NCBI GenBank assembly: GCA_965217075.1
Contig: CBDCHC010000001.1
Coordinates: forward strand, 138,554 to 202,553
Origin: CBDCHC01 sp965217075
GTDB lineage: Bacteria > Pseudomonadota > Gammaproteobacteria > PS1 > Pseudothioglobaceae
Direction: 5' to 3'
Length of the DNA stretch: 64,000 nucleotides
Each line of letters opens with the position of its first letter. Position 1 is the stretch's first letter. Shown here in pieces: positions 1 through 8,487 of this stretch. The notes under the pieces were generated by a model, which searched no databases, was not told the origin of the DNA, and saw only the letters and a list, made by a program, of their open reading frames with translations. The translations under genes and the position numbers were made by a program.

Positions 1-67
1 GTGAAATTATTTGTGCATCATTTGGCGACTCTTTTTGTGTTGGAATCAAAATTTGACTTCTACGCAT
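1..67 (-). CDS. proS: Prolyl-tRNA synthetase, N-terminal fragment (cut by window edge)
   Basis: Only the first 22 codons lie in the window. Read on the minus strand from an ATG at 67-65, they give MRRSQILIPTQKESPNDAQ followed by IIS. This matches the start of bacterial-type ProRS (family pattern MR.SQ.L..T.KE.P.DA..IS), which charges tRNA-Pro. The gene follows hemL on the same strand after a 6-bp gap, so it is probably co-transcribed with it. The assignment rests on a short but distinctive N-terminus; the rest lies beyond position 1. Confidence 0.7.
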   Translation of the reverse strand, partial: MRRSQILIPTQKESPNDAQIIS

Positions 68-73
68 AATAGA

Positions 74-1360
74 TTAATTAAAATTAGTAAATATTTTATC
101 AGCAATCATAATTACCTTGTCAATATCATCATCGCTATGAGCGCTGGAAACAAAACCAGCTTCAAAAGCTGAAGGAGCAAAATAAACTCCATTTGCTAAC
201 ATTAAATGAAAAAACTTTTTAAATGCTTTCATATCACAATTATCTAGTTGTTTAAAACTAACTATATTTTCATTACTGAAAAATAAACCAAACATACTAC
301 CAACATTATTACTACTAATAGCAATATTATTATTTTTTGCAACTTTTTTTATACCTGTTATAAGTTTTTCTGTTTTAAGACTTAATTGTTTATATAAATT
401 TTTATCTGCCGATAATTGCTCCAACATACTAAGTCCTGCTGCCATTGCTAAAGGATTACCTGATAGCGTTCCTGCTTGATAAACACCTCCTATTGGCGCT
501 AAATGTTGCATAATTTCACTCTTACCACCAAATGCACCAACAGGTAAACCACCACCAATAATCTTACCTAAAGTAATTAAATCTGGTTTAATATTATAAA
601 GTTCTGTTGCTCCACCTAAAGCTACTCTAAAACCACTCATAACTTCATCAAAAATCAATACAGCGCCACTATCGCTACAAACCTCTCTTAATGTTTGTAA
701 AAATGCTATATTAGCAGGAATAAGATTCATATTACCAGCAATAGGCTCTACAATAATAGCAGCAATTTGATTACCAATTTGATTAAAAATATCACGCACT
801 TGTTTGCTATTATTGTATGTTAAAGTTATAGTTTGTTCTGCAAGTACAGCTGGTACACCTGGTGATGTTGGTACACCAATAGTTAAAGCTCCACTACCAG
901 CTTTAACTAACAATGAATCTGAATGACCATGATAACAACCTTCAAATTTAATAATTTTATCACGTGCTGTATAACCTCTAGCAAGCCGTATAGCACTCAT
1001 TGTAGCCTCAGTACCAGAATTAACCATGCGTAACAACTCAATAGCTGGCATTAATTGACAAATCTTTTTAGCTAATTTTGTTTCTAATAAAGTTGGCGCT
1101 CCAAAACTAAGTCCGTCTTTAGCGGTACTGGTGATTGCATTTATTATCTTTTTATTAGCATGACCTAAAATCATTGGACCCCATGAACCAACAAAATCAA
1201 TATATTTATTATCATCAATATCAAATAAATAAGCGCCATCTCCGTGTTTAAAATAAATAGGATTACCGCCAACTCCGCTAAAAGAGCGTACTGGAGAATT
1301 TACCCCACCAACAATATATTTTTTTGCATCACTAAAACTTTGTTCTGATTTTGTTCTCAT
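74..1360 (-). CDS. hemL: Glutamate-1-semialdehyde 2,1-aminomutase
   Basis: HemL is a PLP enzyme that converts glutamate-1-semialdehyde to 5-aminolevulinate, the C5 route to haem. The 428-residue product has the usual length. It carries the N-terminal GGVNSPVRSF motif, the FDEVMSGFR aspartate motif and the PLP lysine in LGKIIGGGLPVG (about residue 265). The gene is downstream of tmk-holB and upstream of proS on the same strand. Haem supply suits the cbb3 oxidase genes nearby, but no regulatory link is visible. Confidence 0.97.
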   Translation of the reverse strand: MRTKSEQSFSDAKKYIVGGVNSPVRSFSGVGGNPIYFKHGDGAYLFDIDDNKYIDFVGSWGPMILGHANKKIINAITSTAKDGLSFGAPTLLETKLAKKICQLMPAIELLRMVNSGTEATMSAIRLARGYTARDKIIKFEGCYHGHSDSLLVKAGSGALTIGVPTSPGVPAVLAEQTITLTYNNSKQVRDIFNQIGNQIAAIIVEPIAGNMNLIPANIAFLQTLREVCSDSGAVLIFDEVMSGFRVALGGATELYNIKPDLITLGKIIGGGLPVGAFGGKSEIMQHLAPIGGVYQAGTLSGNPLAMAAGLSMLEQLSADKNLYKQLSLKTEKLITGIKKVAKNNNIAISSNNVGSMFGLFFSNENIVSFKQLDNCDMKAFKKFFHLMLANGVYFAPSAFEAGFVSSAHSDDDIDKVIMIADKIFTNFN

Positions 1361-1401
1361 TGTTTTTATTTAATATAAAAGAAATAATTTTAATATACAG
1401 G

Positions 1402-2400
1402 CTAAGTTTTGAGTAACTTAGGATATTTTTTCAAATTCATAATATGTGACCATATTATTAAAATATTATCTAACAATAATTTAATATTAATTGTCGTATA
1501 AACAAGACTTTTAGCATAATTTACGTCTGCAAGTAATTTAAAAAACATTTCTATATCAACTTTATTTATAATATGAGTATGTAGTTTATCTGTAATTTTT
1601 ACTTTATTTATTTTAAAATAAATACTTAATATAAGTAAATTTTGTAAACAATCAAGCACTATTTTTTCTTGATTGCTTGTATTGTCTATATCATTAATAT
1701 TATTAGGATTTATTGCCATAGTTATTAATTGTTGTCTAAATTTATCTGCTATTTTATAACTACCATCTGTTATCTTATTAACTACAATTTGTGGTACAAA
1801 ATTATCTGCTATAAGCATAGATTTTAATAACTCTTCATCTATCTTTTTACTAACATTAATATTAATCCAACTAATAGAATCTTTATAATTTGGAGTATTT
1901 ATATGTATTTTTTGACAACGAGATAATAGAGTTGGAATAATATTTTTAATATTATGCACTAATAAAATAATTAAAGTATTTGCCCTTGGCTCTTCTAGAG
2001 TTTTAAGTAGCGCATTAGCACTATTTACATTCATTTCATCAGCATATTTAATTATACCAATTTGTAATTTATCATTAGTTTTAGCAATAAAATCACAAAA
2101 ATTACGCACTTGCTCTACGCGAATATCTTGATATTTTTGTTTAGTTTTGGTATTTTTTTCTCTTTGTATATATATAAGAGGAGAATAATTAGAATACCTA
2201 AGTAAAAATTCACTATCATCAGTTTTAAGGTTATCTTGACTAACATCTATGGTTGTAATTTGACTAATAAAATGCTGTATTAATTCTAATTTACCAATAT
2301 CTTTTGCTCCACTTAAAATAATAGCGTGTGGCATATGAGCTGTATCGGTTAATTGTAATAAATTATCTAGGGGCTTTTGTAGCCAAGGTTTTAACTGCAT
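1402..2400 (-). CDS. holB: DNA polymerase III subunit delta'
   Basis: This is the clamp-loader delta' subunit, 332 residues. It has the AAA+ fold landmarks ANALLKTLEEP (about residue 130) and LLSRCQKI (sensor/arginine-finger SRC region). The N-terminus MQLKPWLQKPL fits HolB. The Walker A motif is degenerate (SGAKDIGKLEL), as is usual for delta', which does not hydrolyse ATP. Its start overlaps the end of tmk by 10 bp, the common tmk-holB arrangement, so the pair is translationally coupled. The C-terminal third is very AT-rich and poorly conserved. Confidence 0.93.
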   Translation of the reverse strand: MQLKPWLQKPLDNLLQLTDTAHMPHAIILSGAKDIGKLELIQHFISQITTIDVSQDNLKTDDSEFLLRYSNYSPLIYIQREKNTKTKQKYQDIRVEQVRNFCDFIAKTNDKLQIGIIKYADEMNVNSANALLKTLEEPRANTLIILLVHNIKNIIPTLLSRCQKIHINTPNYKDSISWININVSKKIDEELLKSMLIADNFVPQIVVNKITDGSYKIADKFRQQLITMAINPNNINDIDNTSNQEKIVLDCLQNLLILSIYFKINKVKITDKLHTHIINKVDIEMFFKLLADVNYAKSLVYTTINIKLLLDNILIIWSHIMNLKKYPKLLKT

Positions 2401-3014
2401 AATTTATCTAATATATTAAAGATTTGTTCTTTAGTATTTTTAATTGAACTATTAGCATTTATAATTTTTATTCTTTGTTTATTAAGTATTATCCTTTTTT
2501 TAAATGCTATAAAAACGTTATTATAAAAAACATTATTTTCATTTTCAAACCTATCGCTATAGCTTCTTTTTTTCATTCTTTCTAATGATTTTTTTAAAGT
2601 TATGTCTAAAAATAATGACAAATCTGGCTTAAAATTTGTTAATACTAAATTTTCTAATTGTTCAATATAATTAAAATCTATCCCACGGCCTCCACCTTGA
2701 TAGCCATAAGAACTATCAATAAATCTATCACTAATAACCCAAATATTATCAGCCAAAGCCGGTTTAATTTTTGTTTCAATATGTTCGATTCTATCTGCAA
2801 ACATTAATAATAATTCTGCTGATGCTGTAATATTACCAGTATCTTTATCTAATAATATTTGCCGAATTTTTTTTCCTAATTTTGTGCCTCCAGGCTCTCT
2901 GGTAATTAAAGCTTTAATTCCTTTATTTTTTAAATATTTAGCTATATATTTAATTTGCGTGCTTTTACCAGCGCCCTCAATTCCCTCAATAGTAATAAAT
3001 TTAGCTTTTTGCAT
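2391..3014 (-). CDS. tmk: Thymidylate kinase
   Basis: Phosphorylates dTMP to dTDP. The 207-residue product has the P-loop GIEGAGKSTQ (residues about 10-19), the DR(F/Y) substrate motif in ISDRFIDSSYGYQGGGR and the LTREPGGT-type motif near residue 40. The gene is first in a tmk-holB-hemL-proS run on the minus strand, with about 100 bp of AT-rich sequence separating it from ccoP. That gap probably holds the promoter, though I could not pick clear -35/-10 boxes. Confidence 0.97.
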   Translation of the reverse strand: MQKAKFITIEGIEGAGKSTQIKYIAKYLKNKGIKALITREPGGTKLGKKIRQILLDKDTGNITASAELLLMFADRIEHIETKIKPALADNIWVISDRFIDSSYGYQGGGRGIDFNYIEQLENLVLTNFKPDLSLFLDITLKKSLERMKKRSYSDRFENENNVFYNNVFIAFKKRIILNKQRIKIINANSSIKNTKEQIFNILDKLCS

Positions 3015-3115
3015 TTCAAAATAATAATTGTCTAATTAGACAGTAATTTTATATGCTATAGAATTAAATTATAAAAAACTTTACAAATTCAATTAAAAAT
3101 ATAACTAAATAAAAA

Positions 3116-3988
3116 CTATTTACCGCCGCCTAACTGATGTACAAATATTGCTAATTTTTTAATTTTATTTTTATCTAAAACTTTAGAGTTAGCAAAATTA
3201 GGCATAACAGCTTCTCTTGAATCTTTGTTATTTTGATTAACACCATGCAAAATAGTTCTAAGTATGCTATCTTTTTGATTATCAGATCTAAAACGATAAA
3301 TACTATCAGTAAGATTAGCACCACCTAAAATTTTAAAACCTGTCATAGTTGGCAAATGACACGCTACACAACCTTTAGTCATATATAAAGACTTACCTTT
3401 AGCATTTTTACCCTTACTTAAAACAAAATCAGTTAAAGTATTAGCTTCTTTATCAGTCAATAACGCTCGATGTGCTGGCATATTACCCTTACGACCATTT
3501 AAAATAGAAGTATGAATATTATTAATAGTCCCGCCATACAACCAATCATCATCTAATAACACAGGAAAATCAACATTACCTTGTCCGCCAGCTCCATGAC
3601 AAGCAGCACAATTATCACCAAATAAAGTTTTAGCTGTTTTTACGGCATAATTAGTTAATTCTTTATCTTGTAAAATTTCAGCTACATTTTTATCATTAAT
3701 TGCTTTTTCTTGTTTAGAAAATTTTCTCTCTTTATAGTCGTTTAATGCTTTAACAGATTCTTTATATTCACTAATTGACGTCCAATTAGCAACTCCTTTT
3801 GTGTGCTCACCAAACCAAGGAATAGTAGGATAATATATAGTATAAATAACTACAGAAATAGCGCTAATATATAAAGCTATCATATACCATCTTGGTGGCC
3901 TATTATTTAACTCTCGTATATCTTGTTCTTTGTCCCAAAAATGCCCTGTATTATTTTCATTTGGAAATGGATTTTTATGTTCACTCAT
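3116..3988 (-). CDS. ccoP: cbb3-type cytochrome c oxidase subunit III
   Basis: Dihaem cytochrome c subunit of the high-affinity cbb3 oxidase; it passes electrons towards CcoO and CcoN. The 290-residue product has a cytoplasmic N-terminus, one membrane helix (about residues 34-53, WYMIALYISAISVVIYTIYY), and two CxxCH haem c sites, NCAACH (about residue 130) and GCVACH (about residue 207). A good ribosome site (AAGGAG) precedes the ATG. It is the last gene of ccoN-ccoO-ccoQ-ccoP. I see none of the assembly genes ccoGHIS in the window. Confidence 0.97.
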   Translation of the reverse strand: MSEHKNPFPNENNTGHFWDKEQDIRELNNRPPRWYMIALYISAISVVIYTIYYPTIPWFGEHTKGVANWTSISEYKESVKALNDYKERKFSKQEKAINDKNVAEILQDKELTNYAVKTAKTLFGDNCAACHGAGGQGNVDFPVLLDDDWLYGGTINNIHTSILNGRKGNMPAHRALLTDKEANTLTDFVLSKGKNAKGKSLYMTKGCVACHLPTMTGFKILGGANLTDSIYRFRSDNQKDSILRTILHGVNQNNKDSREAVMPNFANSKVLDKNKIKKLAIFVHQLGGGK

Positions 3989-3997
3989 TTTTGCTCC

Positions 3998-4135
3998 TTA
4001 ATCTTCGTTGGGAATATTACTAAATTTTTCAAATTTTTTACTTCTTTTTGGATTAAAAGCATAAACATATGCTATTAACATTAAAATAGCAATTGTTATA
4101 GTAAAAATTAATCCAAACCAATCAGTAGTTGTCAT
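3998..4135 (-). CDS. ccoQ: cbb3 oxidase small subunit CcoQ (45 aa)
   Basis: A short gene between ccoO and ccoP. From the ATG at 4135-4133 it encodes MTTTDWFGLIFTITIAILML and ends in KFSNIPNED, then TAA. One membrane helix (about residues 7-27) is followed by a basic NPKRSKKFEK tail, the typical CcoQ/FixQ layout. CcoQ stabilises the oxidase complex. Its start lies 3 bp after the ccoO stop and its end 9 bp before the ccoP start, which places it inside the operon. Confidence 0.88.
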   Translation of the reverse strand: MTTTDWFGLIFTITIAILMLIAYVYAFNPKRSKKFEKFSNIPNED

Positions 4136-4138
4136 ATT

Positions 4139-4873
4139 TTATTTACGATACTCAACACCTTCTTCAAATTTAACCATTGTGCCTAAAACCTGTAAGTAGG
4201 CAATAATAGCATCCATAGCTGTTTTATTTTCAACTGTTTTTGCTGCTTCTTTTATATCATCTTCAGTGTATGGCACACCAAGTTTTTGCATACCTTTCAT
4301 GTGTACTGTTATAGTTTTACCGCTAACTTTTTCTTTTTCTAAAAATTGATATCTTGGCATTACTGACTCAGGAACTACTGCTCGTGGATCACGCATATGC
4401 AATAAATGCCATTCATTTGAATATTTATCACCAACTCTAGCTAAATCAGGTCCAGTTCTTTTTGATCCCCATTGAAACGGATGATCGTATATAGACTCAA
4501 CTGCTAAAGAAAAATGACCATAACGTTCATTTTCATCTCTAAACGGCCTAATCATTTGTGAATGACACAAATAACACCCTTCTCTTTGATAAACATCTCT
4601 ACCAGCAAGTTCAAGAGCAGTGTAAGGGCGCATTCCATCTCCAGCCTTCCAATCAGATAATTTTTGCCCTGCTTTACGCTGCCATAAAACATTAGGAAAT
4701 TTTTTAGTACCGTCTTTATTAAGAGCTGTACTTTCTATAACATTATTATTAGTAAATAAAGGCACTATTTGTACAATACCTGCTAAAGATACTGATAAAG
4801 CCAAACCTAAATACAATGCAAAAATATTTTTTTCTGCAAAAGACTGAAAACTTTGTTTATTATTATTTGCCAT
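4139..4873 (-). CDS. ccoO: cbb3-type cytochrome c oxidase subunit II
   Basis: Monohaem cytochrome c subunit of cbb3 oxidase. The 244-residue product has an N-terminal anchor helix (about residues 16-38), the haem site GCYLCHSQMIRPF (about residue 98), and GPDLARVG and MPRYQFL further on, the latter supplying the likely Met ligand. It sits between ccoN (9 bp upstream) and ccoQ. Length and motifs are normal for CcoO/FixO. Confidence 0.97.
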   Translation of the reverse strand: MANNNKQSFQSFAEKNIFALYLGLALSVSLAGIVQIVPLFTNNNVIESTALNKDGTKKFPNVLWQRKAGQKLSDWKAGDGMRPYTALELAGRDVYQREGCYLCHSQMIRPFRDENERYGHFSLAVESIYDHPFQWGSKRTGPDLARVGDKYSNEWHLLHMRDPRAVVPESVMPRYQFLEKEKVSGKTITVHMKGMQKLGVPYTEDDIKEAAKTVENKTAMDAIIAYLQVLGTMVKFEEGVEYRK

Positions 4874-4882
4874 TTTTATCTC

Positions 4883-6304
4883 CTAAATAGTAGCAGCTGC
4901 TTGTTTAGCAGGTATTTTTTTTGCTTTTAAAATGCTACTTACAACATTAATTAGCATAATAATTGCTCCTACAAAAATTAAATAACCACCAACGGCGCGT
5001 ATAACATAATAAGGATGCATAGCAGCAACACTTTCAGCAAAAGTATATGCTAAAGTACCATATTCATCATAAGCACGCCACATAAGACCCTGCATAATAC
5101 CTGATACCCACATAGCAACAATATACAATACTGTACCTAGCGTATGTAGCCAAAAATGCAAACCAAGTAGCGTTTGACTCATTTTTATATTAAATATCTT
5201 TTCAAGCATATGATAAAGAGCTCCAGCCGCTACCATAACATTCCAGCCAAGAGCACCAGAATGCACATGACCAATAGTCCAGTCTGTATAATGCGACAAA
5301 GCATTTACTGTTTTAGCAGACATTACCGGGCCTTCAAAAGTACTCATAGCATAAAAAGCAATAGACATAATTAAAAAACGCAGAATGTAATCTTCACGCA
5401 ATCTATCCCAAGCGCCAGATAGTGTTAAAATTCCATTTAATGCTCCACCCCAAGATGGAATTATCATTGCTAAAGAAATAGTAGCACCAAGTGAACCAGC
5501 CCAATCAGGTAAAGCAGTATATTGTAAATGATGCGCTCCAAGCCAAACATAACCAAACATTAAAGCCCAGAAATGAATTACTGATAGTCTATAAGAATAA
5601 ATAGGTCGTTGTGCTTGTTTAGGTACAAAATAATACATTATTCCCAAAAATCCAGCCGTTAAAAAGAAACCAACTGCATTATGCCCCCACCACCACTGAA
5701 TCATGGCATCTTGCACACCTGAAAATATAGAATAAGATTTAAACCAACCTACTGGTAAAGATAAGTTATTAACTACATGCAAATAAGTTATCATTACCAT
5801 CATACCTAAGAAAAACCAATTAGCTACATATACATGCGGAACTTTTTTTCTATCTCTAATATGAATAGTCATTACAAAGTTATACATATAAGATGCCCAA
5901 GCTAAAGTAATTAAGATATCCAAAGGCCATTCTAATTCTGCATATTCTTTTGACTGAGTAAGACCAAGAGGCAAAGTAATAACTGCACCAACAATAATCA
6001 AATTCCAACACCAAAAAGTAAACCATGCCATTTTATTACTCCAAAGGCGTGTTTGATTAGTACGCTGTACTACATAAAAAGCAGCTGCCATTAAAGCAGA
6101 ACCACCAAAAGCAAAAATTACTGCATTAGTATGTAAGGGGCGAAGTCTACCAAATGATATTTCAGCAATATCAAAATTTAAAAAAGGCCAAGCAAGCTCC
6201 GAGGCAATCCAAATACCAACCAAGGTTCCTACTATTAAATATATTACTGATGCTATAGAAAACCATTTAACTACTTCTAAATCATATTTTTTTGTTAGCT
6301 CCAT
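4883..6304 (-). CDS. ccoN: cbb3-type cytochrome c oxidase subunit I
   Basis: Catalytic haem-copper subunit, 473 residues with about 12 membrane helices. Visible landmarks are RPLHTNAVIFAFGG (low-spin haem His), WWWGHNAVGFFLTAG (Cu-B His and the cross-linked Tyr region), GAHHLQYTALPDW (Cu-B His pair) and HSGALGWNVMVAAG (haem ligands). It reduces O2 to water at low oxygen and pumps protons. It is the first gene of ccoNOQP; GGAGAGGG precedes the ATG. An FNR-type site lies about 90 bp upstream (6386-6399), which suggests induction under oxygen limitation. Confidence 0.98.
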   Translation of the reverse strand: MELTKKYDLEVVKWFSIASVIYLIVGTLVGIWIASELAWPFLNFDIAEISFGRLRPLHTNAVIFAFGGSALMAAAFYVVQRTNQTRLWSNKMAWFTFWCWNLIIVGAVITLPLGLTQSKEYAELEWPLDILITLAWASYMYNFVMTIHIRDRKKVPHVYVANWFFLGMMVMITYLHVVNNLSLPVGWFKSYSIFSGVQDAMIQWWWGHNAVGFFLTAGFLGIMYYFVPKQAQRPIYSYRLSVIHFWALMFGYVWLGAHHLQYTALPDWAGSLGATISLAMIIPSWGGALNGILTLSGAWDRLREDYILRFLIMSIAFYAMSTFEGPVMSAKTVNALSHYTDWTIGHVHSGALGWNVMVAAGALYHMLEKIFNIKMSQTLLGLHFWLHTLGTVLYIVAMWVSGIMQGLMWRAYDEYGTLAYTFAESVAAMHPYYVIRAVGGYLIFVGAIIMLINVVSSILKAKKIPAKQAAATI

Positions 6305-6385
6305 TCCCTCTCCATAAATAAAAAATTACAATAAAATCTATTTTAGATTAATTAGCCAGATATATAACAATTAAATATCAAATAT

Positions 6386-6399
6386 GTGATAAAAATCAA
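6386..6399 (-). promoter_or_regulatory. FNR/ANR box upstream of ccoN
   Basis: On the minus strand this reads TTGAT-TTTT-ATCAC, which matches 9 of 10 conserved bases of the FNR/ANR consensus TTGAT-N4-ATCAA. It lies about 82-95 bp before the ccoN ATG and touches the stop of the upstream SLC13 gene. A TATATC-like -10 box lies about 30 bp downstream (6359-6366), giving roughly the -41.5 spacing of a class II FNR promoter. FNR-family control of ccoNOQP is well established in other proteobacteria. The binding itself is inferred. Confidence 0.65.
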
Positions 6400-8339
6400 T
6401 AAAAAATTGTAATCATAGTAATTAAAACTACTAAAAACAAGATGGTCATTATGCTGCCAGCTTTTATATAATCAGCAACACGATAACCGCCTGGTCCCAT
6501 AATAAGCGCATTAACTTGATGTGTTGGAATTAAAAATGAATTAGAGGTAGCAATTGCTACTACTAAAGCATATATAGCTGGCTCTGCCCCTACTTGAACA
6601 GCAATATTAACAGCAATTGGTACCAATAAAATAGTGGCGCCAACATTAGACATTATCAAAGTAAAGATTGTTGCTAAAATAGCAATACTGCTTAAAATTA
6701 CCCATGGAGCCATATCTCCTACTACATCAACTGCAGACTCTGCAATCCATAATGCAGTGCCAGTTTTTGCTACAGCCAAACCTAATGGAATTAAACTAGC
6801 TAATAAAAATACTGTCTTCCAAGATACAGCGCGATATGCCTCTTCCATGCGAATAACCCCAGATAAAATCATACCTATAGCGCCAGTAAGCAGAGCGATA
6901 GATAGCTTTATATCAGTAAAAAGCACTAAAAATAAAGCACTAGCAAAAAATATACCTGCCCACCAAACCTTATCTGCACGCACATCTGCTGTATGTGGGT
7001 AGTCAGTAGTAACTATTAAAAAATCCTTATTAGCTTGCAATCTATCTAAATCTTCCCATCTAGTTTGGGCGATTATAGTATCACCTGATTGTAAATCTAT
7101 ATCACGAATTCCTTCTCCCTCTTTCATAGTTTTACCGCTACGATGAAGACCCACCATAGCAATACCATAAGTTTTACGCATCCAAACATCTCGTGCACTT
7201 TTGCCGATTAAATTAGAATTTGGTGGAATTACAATCTCAGCCATACCGCTTTCATTAGTTGACAACATATTAGCAAAAACACCAATAACATTGGATAATT
7301 CTAAATGAAAACCACTGACAAATTTATCTAAATTTTCTTTAGATGCTAAAATTGCTAAAGTAGAATTTGGCTCAACAGTAGTATTTCTAGCTACTGCATT
7401 TGGTCCAATTAAGTTTTTATTGCTGGCTAAATGTATAGCAATAATACGCACGCTTGAAGTGGTTTCTATATCATCTAAGCGCATACCTATAATATTAGAC
7501 TCTGTAGGTATATTTACTTCAAATAAATCATAACTAATGCCATAAATCTTTTGAAAATATTCTACAGTAGATTCACTACTACTAACTTTATTTTCTTTAT
7601 TAGCTGGTAACACAAAACGCCCAGCAATAATAAAATAACTAATGCCAACTACAATTAAACTAATGCCAATTGGTGTAACTGAAAATAAACTCCATGTGTG
7701 CATTTTATCAGCAACTGGCAATGCCTCGTTAGTGGTTAGAATTAAATCATTTAACAAAATAAGTGGGCTAGAGCCAACCATAGTAATAGTGCCGCCCAAA
7801 ATAGCAGAAAAACCCATAGGCATTAAAAGCCTTGACATTGGTAATCCAGTTTTAGTAGAAATACGGCTTACCACTGGTAAAAAAAGTGCAGTAGCCCCAA
7901 CATTTTGCATAAATGATGAAATAATACCAACAGTACTAGAGATTATAGGAATAATACGCTTTTCATTTGTACCACCAATTCTCATGATAAAAGATGCTAC
8001 TTTTGACATAAGTCCTGTTTTATCTAAGCCAGCCCCGATTATCATTACTGCAATAATAGACATTACAGCATTAGATGAAAAACCGTTAAATAATTTATCC
8101 CCATCAACTAAAGCTGAATTAAGGCCCATTAAGTTATAAATAAACGGTAAAGAGGTTAAGCCAAGAATAACCATAATAGTTATTGCTGCTTCATCTATTT
8201 CTATTATTTCAAAAATAAAAAAATAAACAGTAAGAATAAGAATAGCTAATGTCCAAGCAATAGCAGGTGATGGGCTAATACTTGCCATCCACCAAGCAAA
8301 TATAGCAAATAAAACAGCAAAAAGAACCTTTTTATTCAT
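6396..8339 (-). CDS. SLC13-family (DASS) permease with two RCK_C/TrkA-C domains
   Basis: A 647-residue membrane transporter. The N-terminal half has about 6 helices with the motif SSFMQNVGATALFLP (about residue 140). Two soluble TrkA-C (RCK_C) domains follow at about residues 270-440, then a second helix block with LIMSNVGATILLVPIA. The paired NVGAT motifs mark the two inverted SLC13 repeats. Proteins of this build carry sulfate, dicarboxylates or related anions; the substrate cannot be read from sequence. The gene ends in the FNR box of the cco operon and is probably transcribed separately. Confidence 0.85.
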   Translation of the reverse strand: MNKKVLFAVLFAIFAWWMASISPSPAIAWTLAILILTVYFFIFEIIEIDEAAITIMVILGLTSLPFIYNLMGLNSALVDGDKLFNGFSSNAVMSIIAVMIIGAGLDKTGLMSKVASFIMRIGGTNEKRIIPIISSTVGIISSFMQNVGATALFLPVVSRISTKTGLPMSRLLMPMGFSAILGGTITMVGSSPLILLNDLILTTNEALPVADKMHTWSLFSVTPIGISLIVVGISYFIIAGRFVLPANKENKVSSSESTVEYFQKIYGISYDLFEVNIPTESNIIGMRLDDIETTSSVRIIAIHLASNKNLIGPNAVARNTTVEPNSTLAILASKENLDKFVSGFHLELSNVIGVFANMLSTNESGMAEIVIPPNSNLIGKSARDVWMRKTYGIAMVGLHRSGKTMKEGEGIRDIDLQSGDTIIAQTRWEDLDRLQANKDFLIVTTDYPHTADVRADKVWWAGIFFASALFLVLFTDIKLSIALLTGAIGMILSGVIRMEEAYRAVSWKTVFLLASLIPLGLAVAKTGTALWIAESAVDVVGDMAPWVILSSIAILATIFTLIMSNVGATILLVPIAVNIAVQVGAEPAIYALVVAIATSNSFLIPTHQVNALIMGPGGYRVADYIKAGSIMTILFLVVLITMITIFY

Positions 8340-8487
8340 AAAACAATATTAAAAAAATAAAACCACACAAATTATACGCTAACTTTGTTTAAAACTACTT
8401 TAAACAATAAAAAATATTATCCAAATATTTAGCTTGTAATAAAGTTTTATGTGTTAAAATTACTTTTTTTAACAAAGGAGATGAATT

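Noticed and set aside
4..69. Plus-strand peptide ending at 69 (HHLATLFVLESKFDFYA)
   Set aside because: The minus strand gives a clear ProRS start in the same bases, in the orientation of the neighbouring genes.
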